Shown: piece after piece, positions 48,901 to 60,400 of the stretch | Numbering within the stretch: the first letter of the stretch is position 1 | How the letters are laid out: each line of letters begins with the position of its first letter | Assembly: GCF_019097595.1 (NCBI RefSeq) | Contig: NC_080717.1 | Location: forward strand, 20,859,836-20,923,835 | Length of the DNA stretch: 64,000 nt | Direction: 5' to 3' | Source of the DNA: Hemibagrus wyckioides | Taxonomy: Eukaryota; Chordata; Actinopteri; Siluriformes; Bagridae | Made by a program: the position numbers and the translations under genes | Notes under the pieces: generated by a model | What the model saw: the letters and a program-made list of their open reading frames with translations, nothing else | Database searches by the model: none | What the model was told of the DNA's origin: nothing

Positions 48901-51900
48901 ATACATTGTGATTTTGACCAGGCTGCAGTGGGGACTAGAGGGTTCATAATATGGCCCGGTGTTTGACCAAGGTGCACATGCCCTGTGTTTGATGGAACAC
49001 TTTATTCCGATAAGGTATAAGGTTCCAGCCTTATAAGAAAAGAAACTGCAGCAACACAGATTTATTTGGTGAAATCAGACTCCATGTGTTGGAGTTTACT
49101 GACAGACACAACATAGACGATAATTGGCAGAAAGTGAATCAAAGGTGGCATTTGAGCACCAGTGAAGTGAGCAACTTTCCCCACTCACCTTTTCAGTACT
49201 TGAACTCCAGATCCTCTTTCACTTTGATTTTAATTAAGTATAGCAGAGAGAGAGAGTTTTGACGCAACTTTAGCACACCAGCTGGGTGTTATCCTGCAAA
49301 TATCAAACAATAAAGGAAACAGGTCAGAGGATGTGTTTATGGGTGTTCCATCAAGCAGCTGTGCCTTGCACAGCTGTTGCCTTGACTACTGGCATGGACA
49401 GCACGGAAAGGCTGGGATAACTGGCCGAGCTTTGGCAGATGAATAAGCGTCTGTATTAAGGCAGATTCGTGAGTCTGACTCATTTGTTCAGAGCAGCGAC
49501 CAATTGTTGATTGGATTTAATTAGGTTTTGTTCAAGGCAGAACTCCTAAATCTTCCAGTCCCTTTGACGCTGCCGATAAATCCACATCCCTGTTTTTCAT
49601 TAGTGATCCATGCCGGTGTCTCTTCCTAGAGGGTCCAAGCCAAAGAGAAAATGGCTCATCTTGCCCAGATCTCACTTTTGTGTGCAACCACGAGGTCGGG
49701 CCTCTTATGAATTTGTGTGTGTGTTAATAAAGCCTAAGGGAAGCATGTCATATTTCGTGGGTTTCCTGTTCTCAGTGGAAGGCAAAGCCAGATTGTTTCT
49801 GGCTTGGCCCTTTAACTGTTAATCCAGGAATTCCTGTCCTCTCCAAAGTATGCCTTAATGCCATTAGCAGAACTCATTATGCTAATGTACATTACCAGAC
49901 TAAACTACATGGTCTGGATTAACACGCATCTGTGGTATCCATTCAGATCTGTCTCCTGCCCTGCATTTCACACCCCTAGTCATAGAACTTATCTCTACTA
50001 TTGATTTCCGGATGCCTGCAGACCTCGCAGGTTAGTATCACAGATGTCTTCATGCCACACTAACCTCCCCGCATTATTTCATTTTCACTAAGTCAAACCA
50101 GCTTTCACTATCCATTAAGACAACAGAGTAACTGTGGAAAATGAATAGAATCAGACAGGGGATGGTTCTGGGTCCAGACTATGTACCCTATAGGCAGGGA
50201 GCAAGGCGCCACCATCTTTTGCACAACCAACCGCAGCACAGCCTTCTAGCTGCCTGGAATGTAAATACCTTGACACATTTTCAGTGGAGGAGCAAAATGA
50301 GGGCTGGAACTGAATGTTGAAGCATGCCTTTGTGTTCTTTATGCCTTCTCTAATTTTGTCATGCTGGATGTTTTGTTTCTGGTGCAGGAACTGATAGTAT
50401 CTTTTGGAACCTCTCCAGCTCAAATGCCTTCTGTCTTACCTCTCACTTTCTCTGTCTTCCTAAACTTCCCCACATGAATTTTTAAGAAAATGGCTGAGGG
50501 TATGCCCTTTCATTCTCCCGCCAAGCTCCCTTCTGCCCTTTTAATGTGTCAGGATGAAAACTAATAGTCAGGGCTTTATGTACGATCGCCATCATTTACC
50601 AAAGTCACATCCACTGGGGATGCTGCTGCACTGAATGCTGTACAGTTCTTGGATGGTGCCATTCATCACAGCTCCTGGCAGCTTTTAGTTTATTGCTCTA
50701 CACATTACTGTGAGAGTGTGCAGTCTCAAGCTAAATGACAGGAGTGAGGACTCTAGGGGGCTGGGTCAAGTGGCATTGCAGAGGTCCAACAGATATCTCC
50801 TGATCATTGGAGGTGTTTCAGTAGATGAGATGGCATTCAGTGTATCTTTCTGTTTTTCTTTATACCTGTCTCACTCTTTCAGTCTATAATATATACGCAG
50901 CCCAGAGTTCCTTAGCAATAACACAAGCTATTTCCTCTGACCGGTGAAAATGGTGCCAATGGAGGATCCTTTTTCTCACTAAACATCCATATCACAATCC
51001 TTGCACTGATGTTCTGACCTCACACAGAGGTCACTGGCACAGAGGTCACTAGAGAGACACCATGCTCATCAGAAGCCCTTTGGCAGCATTTCACATGGAC
51101 ATCTTAGGTTCTAGGTTGTAAATCTTTCACCCAGCCCAGTGGAGGGAAACCCCCTCCCACTCACACAACCCCAGCACCTGAGTGTTCTACCAGGCTGTTA
51201 CACCCACCGTCTGGAAAGTTCCCAACAGCTTACAGCGTGGCATTACTGGCAAGACATTAATGTTCCTTTGTCAATCCCGTTGGTCATGGAGATCAAGAGA
51301 GCCTTCGCTTATTTATTTCAATTTCCAGTTATAGAAAACTCTCAGTTCTATTTGGATTGGCACCTCAACCTCTCAGGTCTGTGTCCAGACCAGATTACTC
51401 ATCATTTGGAGAGAGAGAGAGAGGCTATTTTAACTTAAGCAGCATTGCAGCACAGGGACAGGCTGACAGGGTGATTGATGGAGTGAGGAGGTCTGGACAA
51501 TGAGGCAGCAGTGGGAAGACAGGTTTGAACCACACCATGGAGGTGTTGAAAGGATTCATCGGCTGTAGGGTAATAGCTTCATGTTCAGAATGCTGCAGAT
51601 GACTGCTGTCAAGCTGGACCACTTTTCCCTCTAATGTTTTTCTTAGCTTGTTCTGCACCATAAAATAATCATCCCAGTGTCACAGCCTGTGATTTGGGTA
51701 ATGTGTAGCTTAAGGGCAAAGGTGAACTCATAGCCAATCAGCGAGGTGGATTTGGGTGCTGGGTTAAATCAGTTAAGGTGTTCTGGCTTTATGTGGTCCC
51801 CAGTGAAATCTGACCTGTGGCATAAACATAGTGGACATTGTGCTGTAGTCACAGATGTTTACACACATTCCCACACATGTTGTATGCCTTAGACGAAAAA

Positions 51901-53468
51901 TGCAGTTTGTACACATACACAAGGCACCTCACAGCACAAATCATCTCACTCATTGGAGACCCACTGACTCTAATCTCGCTCCTAATGAGACATGGCCGAA
52001 TGGCTCAATTTCCATTGGCCTGGAAAGCCTCTGAAAATGAACTTAGTGTTTCTCTGGCACAGTCTTTCATTATATCAGCCTGGGAGGAGAAGGAGAGAGA
52101 GAAAGAGTGAGTATAGTCATGAAAGAGCCACACAGCCTTGCAGGGACAGCACAGGAGCCTGTTAGCATGCAACCATTTTAATCACATCTTGTCATGCTTC
52201 ATTTCTCTGTGAATATAATGTTCTCCCTGCAAAAAAACACAAACAGGTTCAAAATTGGCAGAGTGGTAAACACCAGGAACTTATAATTAGAGTGTTGGCT
52301 ACTGCATCAAATACAGAAACTGCCTTATAAGTAGAGTCTGTCTTCCTTGTTGCTTAAAACGAGCTCTTTTGATAATATGACTGACGTTAACATTTAATAA
52401 GACTGACATCAAGATTTAAAAGCAAAAATAGTTCAACAGTATGACAAAATCTTATTTCCAATCAGTGTAAATCTGCTGATGAAAGCATTCTCAAGCAATA
52501 TCAGTGCACATGGGGACTTTAGAATAAGCCTAGCAATTTAGTGCCTATGAAATCTGAGAACTCATGATCAAATGTGGGTCAGCTCTGTTGCCAGATCACA
52601 GAAAAACACATTATTTTAATAGTTTTTAGGCTTGGTTTGTGATATGTAGTGCATAAAAATAATGAGCCTAAACTGCAAGCTTAATCTAGACATACTTAAG
52701 ATGTGCATTAAAGACCATATTTTTGAATTTTATTCAATTGACATAATCGTGTGTGTTAGGGTCTCAGAAAGATCTTTTACATAAGGGCTCTCAAGAATGA
52801 CAGCTGAAACGTTATGTAGTTATTAAACAGCAGACATGTACTATGGAGCAGCTTTCAAACCAAACCAAAAGGCTACAGAGGTAATACATCAGTAAAAATG
52901 ATCTGCAGCCAAGACAGAAGGTCTTTTGGAGGAGACTGCCTTTTCAGTGAGGAATTAAGAGAATTAATCCTCTAGTTTGGCTTAATCAGCATGACACCAT
53001 GAGGAGAGCATCCAACACAACTTTTCTTGCTTTTGCATACTCACACCAAAACAGACCACATACAATATGTGTCTAGGAATGCGACTCTTTTAGTCTTGCT
53101 TAAGTCCCCTGATTTATTGTTGTTTCTGGCTGTCAGTATTGGTGTAGGTTTTGGAATGACATCCGCACAGACCCAGAGTAAGATGTGGTTAGGGTTAGGA
53201 GAGATGATGAACACTATTCTCAGTTTGCTGGAAGCATAACTTATCAGCATGGACCTTAGTGTGAAAAGTAACAGCAGTGAGTCTGATTAATCTGTCTGTC
53301 AGTGTGTCTCTCTCTTAGTCATCGCAGTGCAGATGAGTGAGAGTGTCTTATTTGGCAGAGTTCACTTTCTCACATGTGCTATGCAGACTGACCACACATC
53401 GATTTCAGGGAAGATTGTATTTACAGTGCAGGCTGCATCACTCTTCCAGATTGCGTCCATTCTTATTA

Positions 53469-53473
53469 ACACA

Positions 53474-53508
<35 letters not shown>
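53469..53508. repeat. (AC)n microsatellite
   Basis: About twenty AC units with one AT interruption. It creates poly-Cys/Val shadow frames on the minus strand. Confidence 0.95.
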
Positions 53509-54189
53509 TATGAAGTAGTATTCAATAATATGCACAGACAGTCTTATCACCTTTAACATCCCTTAGATACTTAGAAATAGAACATTTTTCCCTCTGGGCA
53601 TTCTTCAGAAATGAATTCATACCTCAGTAATAGCCTTATTTCAGTTTAATCAATCCTGATTTACTCTTGTGAGCATGTGGATGGTTTTAATTATTTATTT
53701 TACTCATCTCCAGACATCAGATTTCGTTCTTGATGTCATTCTTCATCTCGGATCACGTCTTTTCAACACTTATTGCTTTGTTCAACATCAGGGCATTGCA
53801 GTAGGATGTCCCTGTGTCCATTCCAGTCACCTCTGTCTCTGTGTCCTGATGCCCAGACATCACGCATGTCAGCATATATGTGCAAATTCTGTCTCATCAA
53901 CATAGCACAATTCTATGGTACAAAGGCTATAGCACAATGAGAGCACTGATAAAGCATATTTTAAATATTAATTGATTATAGCTTATTTATTAAGTTACTG
54001 ATTATATTCAGCCATGTGCCTCCAGCTAAAACACCCCATATATGTTGGCTTTGTTGGTTATCACAGATTAAGTATGTATTGAGTTGAGCAGATGCCACAG
54101 AAAATAATAATAAAAAAATCATTATTTAAACTAATATTTTATAATGGTTAGAGCTATGAAGATCATCAGGAATCCCACTTTTGCTCTTT

Positions 54190-54410
54190 GTTTGTGGAGA
54201 TTGCATGTTCTTCCCATGCTTCAGGGTTTTTTCCAGGTACTCGGGTTTCCTTCCCAAGCCCAAAGATATGCACTGTAGGCTGATTGTCATCTCTAAATTC
54301 TCCATAATTGTGTGCTTATGTCCTGCAATTGATTGGCACCTCACCTCTGTGTCCTCTGCCAGGTTCCAGGTTCCCTGTGTAGGAAAAGTAGTAAAGAGAT
54401 GAATGGTTCA
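54190..54410 (+). repeat. fish interspersed repeat, degraded
   Basis: The ordered blocks are GTGGAGATTGCATGTTCTTCC, CAGGTACTCGGGTTTCCTTCC, CCCAAAGATATGCACTGTAGG, CTGATTGTCATCTCTAAATTC and TGTCCTGCAATTGATTGGCACC. Then come CAGGTTCCAGGTTCCCTGTG and AAGAGATGAATGG. I remember this series as a frequent fish repeat, but not its class. The first half is related to the fragment at 16729-16828. Confidence 0.6.
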
Positions 54411-56896
54411 TCAGGGCAGCTGCGACTTGCTGGGTTGAAGCAGAGAAAGTAAAAATACCACCATTTCTGTCCAACTCTAAACTGTGATTAAAACCATGTG
54501 ATTAAAAAGGACAAGCAAGCAACCCTTCCAGATGATGTGATGGTTGTGATTCACAGCTCTCGGTGGGGCTGTGGGTCATGTCTGTGTTGCGGGTCCAGCC
54601 CCCGGTAATGGAAGCCTCATGAGGAGAAGCGATAGCATAATGAATAGGTTGATCAGGTCTTCATGTTAAGGCTTGTTGTTTGGGAAGAGGGCTGGTGGAA
54701 ACTATTAAAATGCCCTCAGTGCAACCCCAACCCCCTGTCTTTGAAAGACCCTGTCTAGGAGCAGCTTGTGAGGATCAGAGAATCCTGCACCTCCGTGATA
54801 GAGACTGTTGCTGAGTGTCTGAGGCACAGTGCCAGTCTTGGGTCCATTACTGATGCAGTTCCTTGGCAGAGTACTGTTTAACATATTAGGAGTGTCAGGA
54901 GCATTTGAGCCAACAAGGGCTCAACCTGAATGCGGTGCAGCCCATGTACACATCTTGAAACAAGCTGCTGGTTTCAAACTACACCTCAACATCAGTCACT
55001 ATGTACATCCTTGTTTGTCGCCCAAGATGAAAGCACTGGCAATGGTTGCAGTGTGTAACCTCGAAATAATGCTACTTGAATGGCACCTATTGTTCCCACA
55101 AGGGTTTTATTTTGCACAAAGGCGATTAGTAGCACATGGACGACGGCCTGTATTAATCGAGCATCACGCAGAGACTTCATTACTCGAGCCGCAGCAGTCC
55201 TAGGCCAGGCGAAGAAGCGTGTCATTTCCTACGCTTACCTCATGGATTTATTAGAGTGCTCGTCTGTAATTGGCTATAAATACGTCCAGTCGTACATGGG
55301 AAAACAACAGTCATTTGGATATTACTGCTCTTTGGAATGTTATGATTCTTGTAACTCTTAATAGTAACCATCTCTGTTTGTGCAGCCTGGGGTATTACTG
55401 TCACCTCCCGCAGAAGGAAAATGATCTGCCTTTACCACATCAGTGAACCTCTGCACATTAAGCAATGCACGATTCCTGTGTGTTTTAAACATCTTTCCAA
55501 AAAGTGGGTTCAGAAATGACGCTTTTGGTCCCGCTATCCAACAGAGCTTGAATTAAACAAGTGGAAGGCCCCAAATAGCTCAGGTTGAACCCACTGCTTT
55601 TTTTAAATATTGGCTACAAACCCCTTCCATTCCCACATGTTTATTGTAGCAGTCCAATTACTAGCTTCATAATAGAACCTCATGCACTCTGGCTTGCAAA
55701 AAAAAAAAAAAAAAAAATGCTATTTATGCTCATTTATTAAATATGATACAGAAAAGAGAGACTCAAAGGAGTGGGAGAGGCTCTATAATAAAATATAACA
55801 TGGCAAATGGTTGTTCTTTTATTTATAAGCATCAGCTGCTTTGCATTTCCTAAATTGAATGGCCAAACACATGAGGCCCTCAAACTCAAAACAGATTGCC
55901 TTACGTGGTAGTCTTGTGATGCTTTGGGCAAGAACGCAAAGAGAGAGATCTCATAGTTGCAGTGTCTGTTTCAGATCTGCTACACTTAACTTACTGGAAA
56001 GGATTCTTAACAAATTCATTGGTGTGAACAAACTACAAAGGAAGGAATCAACCAGCCAGATAATGCCTGTCTAATCCAAGCTTCCTGATTTGATCTGCGA
56101 TTGTACATTTAATCCAGAGTTCTGGAGATGGAATCCGATCGACGACACGCCGTTAATTCACAGCTCTTCTCCGCCTGCGAGGTCGTATACGATGCAGTAG
56201 TGGGATGTGATGAACTCCCAGTTTCAGTAGGTTTTTAATGACAGTGCTTGATTTATAAGTCTGCATTCTTTTATGTGAGAGATTGGTTTTAATTATGTTT
56301 TGTCACTGATGTGGCTATATGATTAAAAAGTTTACCCAATACTGCTGTGTGGGCTGAAGCTGTCATTGTTCATGCAGGAAGGTTATGAGAAGAATGTTAT
56401 TAACATGCTTTTAGACTTGGAGTTCTCCCATAACATCTATTGAGTGAATACAAGATGTGTAAAAACTGGCAAACCAGAAGATCAACGATGCCAAAGGGGC
56501 ATTTTGTTCTCAGGAGGTGGCCAAACCGTAACACTCATCCTGAGACAAATATCCTGGGTTTCAAACAAATAAACAAATTATGCTTAAAACATGCATATGC
56601 AAGGTCAATCTTTGGCATAACTTAAACACCACTTATTAAAAAGCTATGGCTGATGCACCCTAACAGATGGATCTGGATAACTACGAACATAACAGAGCAA
56701 TAAAAATGCAAATAAAATCTAACCTTCATTAAAACCGAAGCAGTAATGCTGCTTTGAGCTGAATAACCCACTACTTTTAATTTTCACTCCACCACATCGT
56801 TGGAGGATTTTGATATCAATAAACATGAAAACGTTTCAATAAAGCTTTGTAAAGTTAGGTGAAAAATATCACATATGACATATTATTCTTTTAATA
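54411..56896 (+). other. intronic stretch with one candidate regulatory block
   Basis: It holds an A20 run at 55698-55717 and a complex CpG-containing block at 54990-55345 (see findings). The 124-residue frame at 54829-55203 overlaps that block. I recognise no product and there is no splice or LRR context. The poly-A run has no upstream gene-like sequence, so it is not evidence of a processed pseudogene. Confidence 0.5.
55698..55717. repeat. poly-A run
   Basis: Twenty consecutive A residues with no recognisable retroelement body upstream. Confidence 0.95.
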
Positions 56897-57413
56897 CAGT
56901 GGAACCTCAGCATACGAATGCACTCTCACAAATTTTCGCCTTAAGATTTGAAATTTTGCAAGAAATTTGCATCGGCATACAAAGCATTTTTGGCATAAGA
57001 ACGAACCGAACCAAACGCCAGCTAAGTTCAAAACTTGTTTGCGTCAGTGGAAAACCAAGCGAAGCCAACCGAATTTACGAATTTTGCGAACTTTTTTCAG
57101 TCAGCGAAAGCTGTTTCAAAAGAGTCACCCCACAATACCAACCTTTTTTTTAACCAACATTGCACTTATTTTTTGTTGGTGGTGTGGGTGGTCTGTTCTA
57201 TTTTTAGTCCAAGCTTCCTGTGAGGACCCTTGATATGGTACGCTTGGCTTGGGTCATACAGTTTACATACGATTCGTATTGGTAATATTGGTAATATTTT
57301 TGAGTGGCTAGAACGGATTATCTGAATTTACATTATTTGTTTCACAATACAAATATTGCGCCTTAAGAACTCTCCTTCAGAACGAATTAAATTCGTATGT
57401 CGAGGTTCCACTG
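56897..57413. mobile_element. 517-bp non-autonomous DNA transposon with TA target duplication
   Basis: The left end is CAGTGGAACCTCAGCATACG and the right end is its near-perfect inverse (CGTATGTCGAGGTTCCACTG), 21 of 23 terminal bases matching. TA flanks both sides (56895-56896 and 57414-57415), as expected for the Tc1/mariner/pogo superfamily. Subterminal parts on the right read, inverted, TTAATTCGTTCTGAAGG, AGTTCTTAAGGCG and AATAATGTAAATTC. They match a MITE pattern I know from vertebrates, while the left inner part is more diverged. No transposase frame is present, so mobility would depend on an autonomous relative. Confidence 0.9.
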
Positions 57414-60400
57414 TATATACTTTTTAGTTAGTTTAATGAAGGTAAATGTATACGGATGGCACTGTCCAGGGATCGAAAGGAATTGTTATGCCTGGTAAAT
57501 AAAGTTATGATCCTGGGATTGTGCTAAACAGGTATTATACATTGTTTTGGCAGTGTCTTTTGGATGACTTTTCTCCACTGGAGATGTGATACGTGTTGGT
57601 GCTGTTGTATGTGAGGTACGTCTCACTAATGGAGAACAGTAGCTCTGTGGAGGGTGCAATCTGGTCTTGTAAACAGTACAGTGAGATCCCCTTGGCTAGC
57701 AGAATCGTGGTTGATGAAAAAGCAGGAAAATATGAGACCTTACCTTCCTGTTTGTACCACAAGTCCCACATGTTACCTCAGAGAGGACTGGGGCAGATAT
57801 GATGTTTACAGATGACTTTCTCCTTGTGAGGTTAATTGGTGGATGAACACGTTATGGTCAGGTGTGTCCTAAAGCATGTGTGAACAGATGTAGAATGGGA
57901 TCATTTCTGTCTTAAGCAAAAAGTGAATTGAAATAAGACAATTTAACAACTTTGTTTAAAAAAAAATTCTCCAAAGCCATCTGGAGTGCGACAGAGATCC
58001 CTTGAGGCACTACAGAGGAAAGAGTCAATGAGAATGAGCCTCAAGGAAGATCAGAGAACTGACAGAGAATGTATCTGTATATAATATATACAGAGAGAGA
58101 GAGAGAAATCTTAAAGGAATGTTGGTTTTGAATATAAAGACTGAAATTGGAGTGTGAAAGGAAATAACTAAGGCTTAACTTGCCATAACAGACCAAAGAA
58201 ATGACTTTTTCATTTGCATGCTATTAGAAACAGTAGTAGGAGGAGGTGAGGATACATGATGCTCAGTGAGCTCAGGATAGATAGATTTCAATATCGAGAA
58301 AATTACTTTGTACCCTTGTAATGTAGAGTATTTTGTAATGAAGTTCAATGGCAGTCAGCCAACAATCATCACCAACACCAAGGTTTTCTTTTTGATCGTA
58401 AGCTTCAGGAAAACTCAGATATTCTCCCACATTTTCTCCAGCAGCTCAATTTGTAGTCAGACATACTTGCAGAACATGTCATCAGATCTTTCAACACCTT
58501 TTTGCCCCATGGCTTTTACTAGTCTTTGGCTAATATGACCGGTAGGTGAGCGTGAACCCCTGCGGAACAGTAGAAGATATTCCATCTATTCTGATCACAA
58601 ATAACCTTGACTTTCAACAATCTCAAGACCCAGCAGTCATGGGCTCCATCTGCTGCAGTGCCGATTGGCTTATGAGGCACGTTATAAATCATAGATGTTT
58701 ATATATTTATGCTTATTCTCTGCGGGCAGACGTGAAGTGTTCATTATCCTCTAAAGTTGGCCTTGTGTTATAGACTGGGACACTGTTATCATGTGCAAAT
58801 GCTCAGACATGCCATATGCCCTCCACATAGTCAAACACACTCTCTCCATGCCCTTTCATTAATTACGTATGTATACAAACACTTCTTGTGTTTTTCTCAT
58901 TATTTATACACACAAATTGCCCTCCCACCATGGACTCATTATTCAAATGCAACAGCTTTCCTCTGGAGTCTATTCTATGAGTAGTTCCCTGAGCGGAGTA
59001 ATCACTAGCACTCTCCCTCTCTGTGAAAAGCATGACCCTGAGGCTATGATTATCTTAATTCTTATATTTGCTCACCGTGAGAAAACATATATAAAATCTT
59101 TTTCATGCCCAGGTCAGCACGTAGCACAGCCCCCATCGACGACTGCACCTACAGCATGACCAGATGTCGTCAAGTACCAGGAGCTGTGCTAAAATAAAGT
59201 CTTTTTGTTTAGAACAGAGGGCCACACTGCTTTAACTCACACCGGTGGACGTGGCTGCTGAACGGAGAGACATTTCGAGCCCCCTGTCCCCCGAAAACTG
59301 CAATATGTGAAAGCTAATGGGGTCTCAGGGAGGTTGAAATGTGGCCTGAGGACCTGCAGCCGGCATGAACGACCCTGATTTATGATCCGGCACGTAAAAA
59401 ATGCTCAGCAGTGCCACACCACAGCTGAAGCCGATTTCAGTCCAGGTCTTGGTGTTAATGAGGGAAGACAAGCCATTTAGCAGGTTTTCCACACCACTGG
59501 CAGCTGTTCTTCTTCCCCTGGTCTACATACATGATTCCAGTGATTCCTTGCACTGGAAATGCACTATAACTACACCCGACCAGGTCACAGGCCAATTTTT
59601 TTAAAGCAGGGCCCAAGTGTTAAAATCATTGACTTATTACTTAGTGGAATAAATCAGCTTTGCTTTAGCAACCCCCCCCCCATCAGACCAGCTTTTTGTT
59701 CGCTCCCAAGGGGGCCATTTCTTTAGCTCTGGAAAGGATGTTGATGTTTATTTAAATACGGGACCTCATCAGTACACCCTAATTAATCAGCCAGCCTTAA
59801 TGATTGCGTAATCAGTGAGATCACATCCCCCGTAGAGGTAGCGCATGCCATCCGCAGAGTGTTCCGCTTTGAAAAGAAGGGGATCAGCCTAATGTTTGAC
59901 AAACGATATTGCTATATACGCAAAGACGCACACAAAAACCGCAATGTATGAAATCAGAGCCCGAGATGCAAGGTTTGACTGAAATTCGAATACATCATTA
60001 TTTAAAATATGAGCAATCAAGTGCAGTTATGAAAATAGGTTTGTAAATCAGATTACATAGACAGAAGGTTTGCAAAATATGGTGATGAGTTCTTAAATTA
60101 CAGCGAAAGGTTTTTAATCGAAAAATGATATATTGAAGCAGGACAGACGTCTTTAACAGAAGGGAAACTGTAAACAAAAGAAAATGTAAAGAAAATAACT
60201 TTGAAATGTTAACCGTGCTAACTGTAACTCTAGAAGAAACGTTTTAATTTGATGTAAATATAGCCAAGAAGTTTCAATACTGGGAAGGGAATTTGAAACT
60301 GGTCAGAGTTTCTCCTGGTACATCATAAACCATGCAGCTTGCAGTGCTTCTTACATCTACTTATTGCAGATACTTTATGTTTAGACATAAATACTGATAG

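Larger units (their letters stand above)
40462..54189 (+). other. long intronic stretch without recognised repeats
   Basis: It spans nearly 14 kb with no exon and no transposon that I can name, only microsatellites at 43919-43949 and 45954-45985, a T run near 46791-46804, a near-palindrome at 46231-46260 and a CA run at 53469-53508. Complex TAAT-rich blocks at 41640-41985, 44100-44345 and 48690-48930 could be conserved elements. The lack of repeats compared with flanking parts is itself mildly notable. Confidence 0.5.

Noticed and set aside
53186..53200. Telomere-like GGTTAGGGTTAGG
   Set aside because: Only two units; expected by chance and not an interstitial telomere array.
55698..55717. 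Poly-A run as the tail of a processed pseudogene or LINE
   Set aside because: No gene-like or retroelement sequence precedes it and no target duplication was seen.
57535..57771. 78-residue minus-strand frame with protein-like composition
   Set aside because: I could not match it to any family and there is no splice or promoter support. A blastx search would decide.
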